The notes below the pieces were generated by a model. The model was not told the DNA's origin, made no database searches, and was given only the letters and a program-made list of their open reading frames with translations. A program made the position numbers and the translations under genes. This document shows positions 10,636 through 22,605 of a DNA stretch of 64,000 nucleotides, piece by piece. How positions within the stretch are numbered: the first letter of the stretch is position 1; each line of letters begins with the position of its first letter. The DNA is taken from the NCBI GenBank assembly GCA_012932865.1, contig SAXG01000002.1:1736001-1800000 (forward strand), in the 5' to 3' direction. The DNA comes from Amylostereum areolatum. Lineage: Eukaryota > Basidiomycota > Agaricomycetes > Russulales > Stereaceae.

Positions 10636-11366
10636 ATGTCCAACTCTGTCACCATCGCTCATGCACCCCTTTTGCCCCATGCGCATCTCAACGCAGACTT
10701 CTCCCGTGGAAGATATCATCCAGCTTGGGTGAAAGTCGGTCTCAGCGGGGCAGGACTCAACAATGACACGGTGCGTTCATCACCACCCGATGTTGACTCT
10801 GTATAGTTGTTAATCAAGCCTCTTTAAGCCTGTCACAGTTCATGTAACTATACCCCAAGAGTTGGAGAACTCGGTGTCGGCGACGATAGAGGTGGTAGGC
10901 GACGCGCTGTCCATGTCAACTCACTCCGGGGTAAGTTTCCTTACATGTTTTCACGACTCAGACCCGCTCATGACTGCTGTATTCCTCGCAGTCCCCTCCC
11001 TCGGACGTGCCAACCCTTTTCCCTTCTTCCTTCGAGTTCTCCATGTTCGATCCCACGAACGATGCCCAACGGAAGACGCTACTCTCCATCCTCGAGCGAT
11101 CGTTGGTGTCCGGCACCTTACGTGCATCTGTGCTGCGCTCGCATGGGCTGGAGCTATTTTGGATGGCCTTCATAGGATCGTATCCGAACTTTCCGAATGG
11201 AGACTGGGCAAGCTGGCACCCGAGCATCGCCTTGGACGGGGCATTTGTTTGCGCTTGGTTTGGGTCGGGGTACAGTATGTCGGAGGGTACAGCGGACCAG
11301 GTTTCAAACTTCCGCCGATGGTTGTGGGATATGTTCTGCGATTATGTCTGCGACTACTTTGTTTAG
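10636..11366 (+). CDS. Hypothetical protein, 3 exons, 203 aa
   Basis: Exons 10636-10770, 10829-10930 and 10992-11366 join in frame (all phase 0) to give 203 residues. The first intron uses a TTTAAG acceptor and the second is GTAAGT...GCAG. I do not recognise the family. The product has no signal peptide or membrane segment; its C-terminal half is rich in aromatic residues (repeated Trp, Phe and Tyr, ending CDYVCDYFV). It is divergent from the transposase-like gene with a gap of roughly 200 bp, so it could be a second gene of that transposon or a host gene at its edge. Open, correctly phased exons support a real gene. Confidence 0.55.
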
Positions 11367-12100
11367 ATGCCTGGGGCTGTATGTTGTTGCTATATTGTTG
11401 CGTAGTTAACTTTGCTTTTGCTTTGCTGTGTTAGATAGACTATGATATATGAATTTTCGTTGAAGGTTACGGCGCAGAGGCATGTGTGCATAAGTGTAGT
11501 AATATTTTGAACAATGCGACATGTGCGGTCGGCGGGTGGGACCCCGCAGGCCACATGACGAGAATCGTCGCTGGCAGTCGGTGTCTCAGGCCCAGCACCC
11601 GCCGGCGGGCGTCAGCGGACCGAGAGCGGACATACCTCCTGCCAGTGCTCTGCGGTCAACCCTGACAGACTACTGACGGGTGGATTGACTGGGACTGGTT
11701 CCATCCCGCTTCATTCCTCACGCTCCAGCGCCTACAACACACGGACGGGCCAACGATCAATCGGGGTTTTCGAACAGCACTTCGGCTAGACTGACGGCTG
11801 GACGAACCGACGCTGACGAAACGAGCCATCAGTGGAGTTCGGACATCCCTCGGTTAGCCCCAGGAACGTCTGGCGGTGTAAGACTTGATAAGAAGTGTAA
11901 CTACCTAGCATAGATTACGTAATCGAGAAACCTCGACAATGAACTAATCCCCGAGCCGGCTCAGTGTCATCCGCACCTTTCACATGTCGTCCGCAACAGT
12001 CCACCGGCCCCAGCTCGTTTTATACCGCGAACATCCCTCTTTTCCGTTTCCATAATCTGCGCGACTCGCGCGGCTCTTCCAACTGACAGCGATAAAGATA
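11367..12100. other. Intergenic region
   Basis: No ORF, RNA gene or repeat that I can recognise. TTTTATA at about 12018-12024 may be the TATA element of the thioesterase gene that starts at 12101. Confidence 0.4.
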
Positions 12101-13240
12101 ATGGCGCCGTTTCATGAAGCCGCAAAGGTCGAATACGCCGGCGAACGGGAGGGCGCGCAGGTCTACGTCGGAAGCGCGGACAAGGATTGGACGGTCGGAT
12201 CGTGAGGCGATTCTGGTCACTTCACGCGATGAGAGAGCTAATCTACTTGTACATAGCGTCCCGCACGGAGGTGAGCATTTGACGAAACAGTTCACGCGTT
12301 GTACCGACCAAAGCTACAGGTTACGTCCTCGCTCTCGTCCTCGGCGCGTGCGTCAAGCAGCAGTCGTCGACGGCGCACGTCGACCCTCTTCATCTGACGG
12401 CTCACTACATGCGCTCGACGACTCCTGGACCCTTCGAAGTCCGCGTTAAGACCCTGCGTACGGGCAAATCGTTGACGAACCTTACGGCGGAACTAATCCA
12501 AGACGTACGCACTATATGCCCCTTATCATATATACATTCGTCTCACAGAAATCTCGCAGAATACCATCAAAGTCACCACGCACGCGATCTTCGGCGTGCT
12601 CGAGGCGCCAGCATCGTCACCGACTTCCCTCACCTTGGCCCCGCCCGCACCCTTCGCCCGCGTCACCCCCTTCACGACTCACCCGTCCACTGCTACCCTC
12701 GTCCCCCTCGCCCCCCGGCTTTCTTTTGCTCCCCACCTTACCTTCGCACGCGATCCCACCATCTCCGATCGTTCTTCCCTTCAACAACGCTCGCCCGAAC
12801 CCTCGGGCGGCGTGGAGCTTGGTGACTGGTACGGTTTTGCAAGCCCAGATGAGCACCTGTCTCCTACCGCACTTGCGCTTTTCGCGGACCTCTTCCCGAA
12901 CGTTCTTCCACACCTGGTCAACGGGAAACTGCCCCGGAGCTGGCATCCCACAGTCGTCATATCGCTGGAGTTCAAGTTCCCGCTACCACGTGCCGGAGAC
13001 GGCAGGTCGACGCGTACACTGGGCTCTTTCGCATCAAGCAGGTTTGTGAACGATCCCCAAGGTCGACACGATATCTACGTTGAGTTGTGGACCGCTCCTG
13101 GGGATATTGCCGAAGGGGGCAGCGGCGTGAAGACGGAATGGCGAGAGGAACAGAGGTGTCTATTGGTCGCCCATCAGACGGCGTTGGTGGTGCCATTCGA
13201 GGTCAACGAGAGGAGGGGTAAGACCCAGGCGAAGCTCTAG
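12101..13240 (+). CDS. Thioesterase-like protein (double hotdog, TesB/4HBT_3-like), copy 1
   Basis: A predicted acyl-CoA thioesterase of the tandem hotdog type, with the N-terminal motif WTVGS-VPHGGYVLALVLGA followed by HYMRSTTPGPFEVRV and LRTGKSLTNL. Exons: 12101-12201 (101 nt), 12257-12270 (14 nt), 12320-12504 (185 nt), 12560-13240 (681 nt), giving 326 aa. The 14-nt microexon codes the turn VPHGG expected near the substrate pocket. The C-terminal half contains the second hotdog, with HPTVVISLEF and DPQGRHDIYVELW. Two paralogues at 45.6 and 51.3 kb have the same exon plan. No targeting signal is evident. The true substrate cannot be read from sequence. Confidence 0.8.
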
Positions 13241-13654
13241 ATATACCTTACTATCCATCGTCTAGTTTTACATACCATACAATTCAGATACATCGCGAAA
13301 GAAGTGTTGTATCTACTTACTACATACACGTTATCCAGCTACTACCTATTGCCGTCTCGTGAAGGTCAACTCAAGACGTTCGCCTGGCGAAAAGATGATA
13401 CAAGGGCATTACATTCACCCGTCTTCGTAATCGGGACAACACCGTAAAGAAGCTATGGATACACGACCTGAAGCCAATCGGGATGACCCAGCATCGTAAC
13501 CGTCGTAAAGTGCGTACAGATGGAGGGAGTGAAGGACAGTATGCGATGATGAATGCGAACCACGAGCAGAGGTAAGGGAAAGTAAAAAACAGATGCGTAG
13601 ACGTGATAGTGAGACAAGACGAAAAGAGAAAAAATGATACAGCATCTACAACAT

Positions 13655-15438
13655 TTACTTCTTCTTGGTCGCCTTCTCCGCAGACTTGGTCACTGCGCGT
13701 AGCAAGAGATTAGTGACGTCGACGAAGAATCATGGAAAAAGCGCTTACCCTTGCCACCAGCCTTCTCAGTCTTGTCGACGGACTTGATGACACCGACGGC
13801 AACCGTCTGCCTCATGTCACGGACAGCGAAACGACCAAGAGGGGGGTACTCGTTGTACGACTCCACACACATTGGCTTACTCGGGACGAGCTTGACAATG
13901 CATGCATCACCGGACTTGACGAACTTGGGCGACGCCTCCATAACCTTTCCTGACCGACGGTCGATCTTCTCGATGAGCTCGGCGAACTTGCAGGCAATGT
14001 GGGCGGTGTGGCAATCGAGGACAGGTGCGTAGCCAGCACCGATTTGACCAGGGTGGTTGAGAACGATGACCTGGGCGTTGAAGGAAGCGGCCTCCTTAGC
14101 GGGGTCGTTCTTAGAGTCGGAGGCGACGTTGCCACGGCGGATATCCTTGACGGACACGTTCCTAAAAGCACAATCAGCCCAGGCAGCAGGAGCACAAGTG
14201 AGAGCACGTACTTGACGTTGAAGCCAACGTTATCACCAGGGGAACCCTGCTCGAGCTGCTCGTGGTGCATCTCGACGGACTTGACTTCCGTGGTGACGTT
14301 GGTAGGCGCGAAGGTGACGATCATACCGGCCTTGATGACACCGGTCTCAACACGGCCAACGGGCACAGTGCCGATACCACCAATTTTGTAGACATCCTGG
14401 AGAGGAAGGCGGAGAGGCTTGTCGGAGGGACGGACTGGGGGCTCGATAGCGTCGATAGCATCGAGGAGAGTCTTGCCCTTGACGACACCGGCCTTGGTCT
14501 CCTTGGTCCAGCCCTTGTACCACGGCATGCTGTACGGCACGAATCAGAGGGTGTTGAGCACGAGTCGAGCAGGTTGTGACTCACTTGGGGGACTCCTCCA
14601 ACATGTTGTCACCGTGCCAACCTGAGATGGGAACGAAAGCGACGGCCTTGGGGTTGTAGCCGACCTTCTTGATGAAGGTGGACGTCTCCTTGATGATTTC
14701 GTTGAAACGATCCTCGCTCCACTGGATAAAGAACATAAAGTCAACATCGAGCGAGATCGACAGATAGACAGAACGCACCTTCGTGGTGTCCATCTTGTTG
14801 ACAGCGACGATGAGCTGGCGAACACCGAGGGTGAACGCAAGGAGGGCGTGCTCGCGAGTCTGACCGTCCTTGGAGATACCAGCCTCGAACTCACCGGTAC
14901 CGCCGGCGATGATGAGGATGGCGCAGTCAGCCTGCGAGGTACCCGTGATCATGTTCTTGATGAAGTCACGGTGACCGGGGGCGTCGATGACCTAGGGGGG
15001 CAAGAAGTTATGGGAGGGTTACATCAAGATGATCTAATGCGATACGCACGGTGACCATGTACTTGGGCGTCTCGAACTTCCAGAGGGCGATATCGATGGT
15101 GATACCACGCTCACGCTCGGCCTTCAGCTTGTCGAGCACCCAGGCTGAGGAGGAAATGGTAAGTATTGAGAAATAAAAGAGATCGCATGAAGTGTGAAAA
15201 TTTTGCGTACCATACTTGAAGGATCCCTTGCCGAGCTCAGCGGCCTCCTTCTCGAACTTCTCGATGGTACGCTTGTCGATACCGCCGCACTTGTAAATGA
15301 GATGGCCGGTGGTGGTCGACTTGCCGGAGTCGACGTGACCGATGACTGGAGGATGGAAAAAAAGATCAGCGCTAAGATGGGGGGTTCGGCACCAAGCTAC
15401 GCACCGACGACGTTAACATGGATCTTCTCCTTGCCCAT
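13655..15438 (-). CDS. TEF1: Translation elongation factor 1-alpha
   Basis: This GTPase brings aminoacyl-tRNA to the ribosome. It starts [12 protein letters not shown] at 15438 and ends TKKK at 13658. Clear blocks are a [13 protein letters not shown] P loop, [27 protein letters not shown], the [11 protein letters not shown] and [11 protein letters not shown] segments of domains 1-2, and [20 protein letters not shown] of domain 3. The gene is split by about seven short introns, for example near 14163-14211, 14527-14583, 14730-14778 and 14993-15049. Length and motif order match a complete fungal EF-1A. Pyrimidine-rich 5' flank and a probable 5'-UTR intron fit a highly expressed gene. Confidence 0.97.
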
Positions 15439-15455
15439 TTTTTGAATCTGATACC

Positions 15456-15641
15456 CGCATTGTCAGTACGGATGTAGGGGAAGATCGAAGCCGAGAAAAT
15501 TGCAAGGAAAGTGGTCGGACGGGAGGGTAGATCGCCTTCATCTCCTTTGCCCGATCCTAATCCACCGATTCCAGGACGTCGAACGATCGCGGGAGAGTGC
15601 AGATGGCGATGAAAGCGGGGAAAAGAGAAGGAAAACTCACT
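15456..15641 (-). other. Probable 5'-UTR intron of TEF1
   Basis: On the minus strand a strong donor (CA|GTGAGT, about 15641) upstream of the start codon pairs with an acceptor GTATCAG just 12-18 nt before the ATG. 5'-UTR introns are common in fungal TEF1 genes. The border is inferred from splice signals alone. Confidence 0.45.
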
Positions 15642-16700
15642 GAAAGTATGAAAGGAAAGGGTTGGGGTCGTGAGAGGGAGGAGGGAGGGGTGCGGAAGGC
15701 GAGCGAAACGCGATTGCGTCCAGATATACCGCGGCGTTTGAATTTTTTTTCTTGATCGATGCCGAATCCGATAACCGGCCGGTACATCGTCTCCGAGTCA
15801 CCCCGTCTCCAGCCTCGCACCGGCCGGATCCTCGCCGGGATCCCTCAACTCTGAGTCGCTCCTTTCTGTCTAACCAACTCTCCTTTTTTCAGCTCCCACT
15901 AAGAACCCGGGGAGGAGTCGCGGCGTGAATGCTGTGAGCACCCAGGTCTGCCACTCGCAAGTGTAAGAATCCGATCTCGATCGCGTACGCGGCGGATTCA
16001 TTTCATACTAAGTCATCGCCCTCGCATCGTCGCCCCTGCTTTATCAGGGAAATACACCTGCAAACCATCATGTATCATGCGTGAATCGGAGACGGTTCGC
16101 GATGTGTCGTTGAGGTACCTGATACACCGTCGTATTGCCTGCAAGTTAGCCATGATGAGCCCCTTGGGGATCGAACGTTGACGGAAGTAAGTAGTGCTTC
16201 CCCGTGCGCCTTGGGGCGATCTTCGCGGCTTCGAGTCATTATCGATGATAGGAAACTGCATGCCATGTCCTCGCGAATCATACGTGATAGCCATCCAAGG
16301 ATTGGAGATAGCGTGGTCGAGCTAGATATCATGTACGTTCTACCTATTTCAGCACCTGTTTCAGCACCAAGGAGAATCCAATGAAGAGCTACTCACCTAC
16401 AGCTGAATTCGAGCATCCCGACGCCCAGAATGTGCACGAATGAGTCGCGTTGCATGCTTGCGTCGAATATTCGATGCGGCCGGAATTATAGGCTTAGGCT
16501 GTCATTAACAGGCGCGAAAGAAATCGCTAGAGATGAGGCGTGCTGCACAGATTGGAAATATATCCATAATGTTACACCTGATAATACAACAGACCGCCCC
16601 AGGACGACCCGGGTCAGAAAAAAGTCAAGATTGGCCAGAACGTACGTGAAAGATAGCGAGAGCGAATGAACAACGAGGGGGAGAAGTGTCTGTACGACCA
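15642..16700. other. Intergenic region between TEF1 and FEN1
   Basis: Contains the TEF1 promoter and the 3' flank of FEN1. Only short ORFs without recognisable motifs are seen on both strands. Confidence 0.4.
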
Positions 16701-18527
16701 TCATTTCTTGGTCTTGGCTTTCTTGCTGTTACCCGTCTCCTTTTCGTCAGCCTGCGAGACCGTCAGCGTTTCCAAACAGTCCTGCTCGGCAAGCAAGGGG
16801 CGCACCTTCCTCTTTGCTCCCTTCTTCTCCTTCTCCTTCTCCTTGCTGCCCTTCTTACCCTTCGCCCCGCCGTCCTTGTCTGCCTTGGGTTGAACAGTGA
16901 AAAATCCATCTAGTCGACCCTGCTGCTTCGCGTTCAGGAATTTCGTGAGCTTTTCCGCGCCTTTCCGCACACGGTCCTCACTACAAGCTCGTCAGTACAT
17001 TGTTGCGGTGAAAGCAGGAACAACCGTACTTGAAGCCCTTATCCCGGACCAAGAAATCGACTAGCCCATCCACGTCTGGTGCCTTCCATTCCAGCTACGG
17101 TATGTCATGAGAACCGAAAAAAATGCGGTCGAACCCTGGCTTACCTCGACCTCGTCCGCAGGCAAAACGTCTGGTTTTTCAAACACCTTCTTAGCCTCTT
17201 CCCAAGGCCACTCGTCGGGCACCCGCACGCCGCCTTTCTTCTTCTTTCCATCCTCCTCAGCATCTTCCTTGGCAGCTTGCCTGAGCATGCCCATCAGGAA
17301 CCTTGTTCAAGGATGAAAAGGGCGACTCACTTTTCTCGTAGGTGCTCGACCACCGCACCTAGCCCTCCGTGTTCCCTGATCAGCTTCAGTGCCGATTTGG
17401 GACCAACGCCGCGGATAGGCTCCAAGTAATCACATCCCAGAAGTATACATAGGTCGATGAACTGAAACAATCCATCAATCCAGTACGCGAGATGAGATCC
17501 CCGAAGAGTGCGAAAGAGCTAGATCTTCACCTGGGACATGGTCATGTCGAGGCCCTCTAGAGCCCTCTTCAGGTTGATCTCACTGATAGGCTGTTTTTTG
17601 GCCTCCGAGAATGTGAGGTGGCGGTAAAGTGTCGGCGCGTTGAACGTAAGGGTGTCCATATCTTCCGAACCGGCCGCGTACACCTATGACAGTAGACATA
17701 TAGTTAAGCTTGATGTAGCTGGCGAGACATGTACCTTTCCTCCGCGGGCGAGCTCTGCACATTGTGCCTCCGCTTCCGATGGCGCCTGGGAGAAGCGGTT
17801 TTCAGAAATGAGAGTTTGTAAGAAATAAATGGGAACAGACCACGACGACAGGGATGCCCATGAGCTTCAGCAACTTTCGACATTCCTCGTTGTGTTCACG
17901 CGTCACCTTGACCGTCCGTCTTGAAAAGCGGTCCATGTCCTCCGCCGTACCTCCACGCATCTATTAGCAGTGTCTACCCAGAATGTGAAGACACTTACCC
18001 GTCTCTTTCGCTTCCTCGCCCTCCTCCTTTGCCTCCTCACGCTTCTCGAACCGTTTCGCAAGCTACGTCCACGCGTTCGTCATCAACATCAGACCCCTCC
18101 ACCCAACATGAACCATGAAGAAGCACCCACCACGCCTGACTTGAGTTCTGGAGGCTTCCCATCAAAGACGTACGCTGGCTTGATCCCATTTTCGACGATA
18201 CGTATTGTGCGGTAGAAGAATCCCATGAGGTGACTTCGTTGAAACCGGTTTCAGGAGTCTGAAGCGATATGAAAAGGCGAGTGCGCACCTGGTCGTCTCT
18301 CCCGCGTCGTTTGTTAGCATCTCTCCGTCTTGTTGTCTGACTGCTATCAGAAATTGGTAGATGGACATGGACGCGTCGATGGCAACCTTGCGGCCGAAGA
18401 GGGTTTTGATCTCATGTTCCTGTTTCAGAGGGTTAGATGTGTTGGGTAACAACGTGGATCTTTGAGAGACCTGAATAGACTTTGGAGCGTGTTCTGCGAG
18501 GAGGGCAGTCAGACCTTTGATACCCAT
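16701..18527 (-). CDS. FEN1: Flap endonuclease 1 (FEN1/Rad27)
   Basis: The enzyme removes 5' flaps during Okazaki-fragment maturation and long-patch base-excision repair. The start [18 protein letters not shown] lies at 18527. The N domain has [17 protein letters not shown] (metal-binding Asp). The internal domain has [13 protein letters not shown] and then [20 protein letters not shown], which is the H2TH DNA-binding part. Near the C-terminus QGRLDGFF is a PCNA-binding PIP box, followed by a Lys-rich tail ending KKAKTKK. Several short introns split the gene. It is divergent from the YEATS gene across about 200 bp. Confidence 0.95.
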
Positions 18528-18729
18528 GGTGAGGGGGAAGTGGTGGGCGGGAAGGAAGGGCGACGTTGAAGGCGCCGTGACGCCGCTTGACGCGCTCGTG
18601 ACGTGACTGGCGCGACTCGTCACCGATCGTGACGGGCCTTGCTCGGCCGGCGACGCCGTTGCCAGTGCTCACCTGTGCCCACGTCCTCTGAGTCTCCATC
18701 CAACCTCATTTTCCCAGCTACACGATACG
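18528..18729. promoter_or_regulatory. Bidirectional FEN1/YEATS promoter with MCB/E2F-like motifs
   Basis: Only about 200 bp separate the two start codons. GACGCG at 18589-18594 and TGGCGCGA at 18608-18615 resemble MCB and E2F-type G1/S sites. GTGACG-like half sites recur around 18577, 18599 and 18629. In yeasts, replication genes including RAD27 are controlled by MBF; the link here is inferred. Confidence 0.4.
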
Positions 18730-21700
18730 ATGGATGTGATGGATGCGGGCTCACGAAAGAAGCGCAAAATATTGCATGAACCCCCCGAGGATAATGGTAT
18801 TACTCTCCAACTCAACCGTAGAACAAGGTTGCTCAAGCGTACCTTCCTCCAATGTAGAAGTTCTACGCAGGGCTCGCCAACTCGTGCTCGAAGAAGTCGA
18901 CCTCGAAATTGGCATACGGCAGAGGCTAGAAGAAACCATCCACTCACGGATTACCTGGGCATTAATGCTCCAGAAAACACTCGAGTCGAGTGGATATCGC
19001 ATTGGTTTGCAGTCACTTGTTTCTTCCACGTACACTCACATTTCTTACCTGTCAATCCTTGCAGATCAAGCTCCATATTCTAACGATGACTATCAAAATG
19101 CTGCTCTAATTGCTCTCCAAGCATCTGAAGCACCGATTCTCCCAATACTTTCTCGCGAGGCGCAGTGGGATGCAATTCCTCGCTCACGCCCAGAATCTGA
19201 CCTTGCGCCGACGGAATCCACGCCAACACCGCCACCGCCACCACCTACACCTACACCACCCTACACACAACGCTCCTCCGCCCGCCACAGCCGCCAGCGC
19301 CCTCTTTCCATCTTTGTCCCACCCCCCAAAAGGCACCTCTTCCTCCGTAATACGGCGACTACCCCGCCCACCATCGCCAAACTTGCCTGCCCAGACTGTC
19401 TTCGTGCAGACTTTCCCAAGGTCCAGGGCCTCCTCAACCACTGCCGCATCCGACACGGACGCGAATTTGGAAGTCACGACGAGTGCATTCGGCAGTGCGC
19501 CGTGCACGTCCCGCCCGAGGAGGAAGCGTGGGTCGTGGAAAACGGAGTTGAGCAGGCGGAGGTCAGCCTTCCGAGCTTGAGGCGCCTGTTTGAGATGGCG
19601 GTGGGCGAGCCTAGGCTTGAGGCCGCGGTCGAGGAGGACATGGTGGACGGGACCTCCGTTTCCGAGGATACACCCGAGGATGCAGATGGGCCAAGGCACA
19701 GCGAACCATCCGAGAATCCGCTCAACCATCCGCCGGTGAACAAAGCGTCTGTCAATACCAGCACTCACTTGTCCCGGACTCTGGGCCATCATATTGACAC
19801 GCCGGCCCTGGCCGCTTTCCTCGGACGCGCTCCGAAGCGACGCTGTATCGCCATCCTTGACGAAGACGACGAGGTGGACATCCTGGAGGGTATCCGGCCT
19901 ACCGAGGAGGACACGAAATCGTCTTGGCATGTGACACTCACGCACCGTAGTCTTGCCCGTCCTGCCCTCGACGCTGTGGACCACATGCAAAGGATGATTA
20001 ATCAGTCGGAAGACTTGGACGAACCCGTTCCTGCATCTCTCCCTAAATCGCTCATTGTACAGGCGCAGCTACCCCCAGACGGCGAGGGTAGTCGATTTCA
20101 CATAACAGCTCACATGTCCATATCCGACCGGAGTCTATGGATACCAACCGGTATGTGACTCATTGTCTTGGAGCCGGCAGATTTGAATTGAATGGTGTTC
20201 TATCCCTAGGTCGTCGCCTTCCTGATGATCAGGACCATACCCACCTGTGGATGCTCAGCGTCGACTCACCCTCCTATGTAACCATCTTCTCTCGCAAATG
20301 CCTATCGCACGCATCACTAACCTTCCGCATGACACAGAGCCTGCCCATCTCGTCCTTTCTCACAAAAATGACAGTTCTATCTCTGACCAACCCACCTCCA
20401 TCGAAGTTGGCCCAACCGGTTGAAATCGCGCAGCCCCCCTTTGTGCTCAAGGGCTCAGCAGATCGTCCGTTTCTCGCCGAGATAACCCTCACATGGGTGG
20501 GGAATCAGAATCCTCCAATGGTTGTGCAGCATTGGGTCGAGGTAGAGTATCTTCACGGCTGTGCGCACCTCGAATAATCCGCTAATATTGACTTGCGCTG
20601 GGCTTCACAGCTGGATCTCGTAAAGACTGGAGCCAACGTGCTGGGAGATGAACAGACCCTCAATATTGAGCTTGATCGTAACACGGAACTTCTTCCGGCA
20701 ATTGTGCATCCTCCCGTCCGCCTGAGCTTGTCCGAGATGATATCAGAAAGAAGCCAACATTTGGCTAATCTCGAGGAGGCCGCACATGGCTCGGAAGGCG
20801 ACAGTATACCAGGTACACATTCTACAGTATCTCTGCAACGCCCTTCTCACCGTCCATTAATAGCCTATACAGTCCTCTTGAAATCACTCTTGCCCAATTT
20901 CCCGCTGACCGCGAAAGGTGCGCTCAACTCATAGAAATTTGCCTATTTGTATATGCACTGATATCAAAGATCAGATTTCGCCGGAAAAGGACGAACGTCG
21001 CCCCAGGTTTCTTACAAGTTGGTTTCTGGCCCGAACGCCCTACGCGCGCTCGTTCCCGGCAGGCGCAAGGCCATCGAAGTGCGTCGTTCGATTGTTCTTC
21101 TTTGAGAAATAATCATAGGTCGAACTGAAAATTTTCCTTGATTTCCACTAGTGGCTGCGCGCTCGGGCTCTATGCGAAGCGTACGAACAAACTCGGCTGT
21201 CCTCTCCCCCGACTGCGGCCTACATTCCGCTGAGCCCCGCGGACGTCTTCTCCTGGCTGGATGACGAAGGCCACTTCCTGCGCCCGCCGCCCATCAAACC
21301 TGCGCCGAAAGCGAGGGCGAGCCGACAAAAGAAGGAGCTTCTATCCTTGTTCTGTGGCGCATGCGGTCTGAATCTGGCCTCCCACCCCCCTCATATGAAG
21401 GAAGAAACAGCAATCCCCGGATCGTTTGCATGCCCTTTCTCTCCGGCTCCCTGTATTCCTCGGATGCCCATCCTTGACACGAAGGCGCTCCTTCGCCACC
21501 AGCACATGACTGTCGAGGATCACATTCCCCAAAGCTACCTCCCCCTGTATGCCTCCCTGTTATCGTCTGTGGTGATCCCCAAGCCGACCCCAAGGCGTTG
21601 GCGATGGTCGAGACGCGACGGTGCTCACGACAGCCGATCCGAGGATGATCCAGGCTGTTATAAGTTTTTCAGGTGCCTTGGAAAACCCCAGCATTCGGCG

Positions 21701-22113
21701 AACATGCAGATTTTGAGCAATTCGATTCCAACGACTCCCGTCTGGAATCTTCAGCTATCCTCTCTCTCACCCTCCGCCCCCTTGTCCACCGTCTGCTCGC
21801 GGGCGGTGTCGAGGCAATGAAGGTCGATATGAAGAATGCGCGGCAGTCCAATAGCACAGCGGGGATTTTGTCCTTGCAGGGTGTGCGACAGCATCGGCCA
21901 GGCTTGGCGGTTCTCGCGCCGTCTCACGTCGTTGGAGGTCTTGTGGATGTCTCTTCAATCGGGACTGGAAGTCGATCTCAGGGCGTGCGGGAGAGAAATA
22001 ACACCACGGTCGCGTTCTCAGCACTTGGCGGCTATCTTCGGACCCGCCCGTTGTCGATTGCCATGGATACGCAAGCTCACGATTTCGTGCAGGTCAAGCA
22101 GGAGGAGGCGTAG
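18730..22113 (+). CDS. YEATS-domain protein (YEATS2-like)
   Basis: YEATS domains read acylated histone lysines, and YEATS2-type proteins act in histone acetyltransferase complexes. The gene starts with MDVMDAGSRKKRKILHEP. After one intron (about 18798-18857) comes a long exon with a helical N-terminus, a Pro-rich linker, and a zinc-finger-like block (LACPDCLRADFPKV ... NHCRIRHGREFG). The YEATS domain begins around SRFHITAHMSISDRSLW (about 20090) and continues over introns with HLWMLSVDSPSY and PISSFLTKMTVLSL. The C-terminal part (about 21150-22113) has a second Cys-rich block (LFCGACGLNL) and no other known domain. Exon borders beyond 20150 are only partly resolved. The nuclear role is inferred from the family. 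Confidence 0.7.
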
Positions 22114-22605
22114 GCTCCCGCTTCGAAGCTCATGTACGCTACGTTCGTGCGTACGTATGGCGGTACGCACTTGCCCCTAATATATCCCGCGCTTGCAACG
22201 AATGCGATGATGAAACGCCCGCGGCTGTACGTGGAAGGTATCATCCGGCGTGTGTGCGAGCGGAACATTGAAAAGAAGCTTCAGGTACAGTATGGGGAAG
22301 TAAAGAATTAGAAAGGTTCCGTGCGATTCAAATATGGGCGATTGTACGCGCGCGAGCTCATCCAGGTCCGACACCGGCGGTCATCACGCTCATCGCCCAA
22401 ACATCCGGCCTTCGCAACATCACCAGTACGCTTCCAGATCGCCTGTTCTTTTTATTTCTATCTAGACCACCTTCTCTATAAGTTAACCCCTCGTCGGGTT
22501 CAGGACCCCTCCCGCCCACACTTCTTCTTTCCCCTCTTGCTCTCTCTTACCCTCCCGCCGCGCTGCGTCTCCCCTCCTTCTCCTCCACTGGGTTCGTGAT
22601 ACAGG
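22114..22605. other. Intergenic region
   Basis: Short intergenic stretch between convergent reading units, with a pyrimidine-rich tract around 22500-22600 before the next start codon. No gene seen. Confidence 0.4.

Noticed and set aside
18798..18822. A 25-nt intron in the YEATS gene
   Set aside because: A 60-nt intron with the same donor and a later TAG acceptor also keeps frame and has a normal size.
19184..19990. 268-codon minus-strand frame inside the YEATS gene
   Set aside because: It mirrors the large exon of the plus-strand gene and has no recognisable domain.
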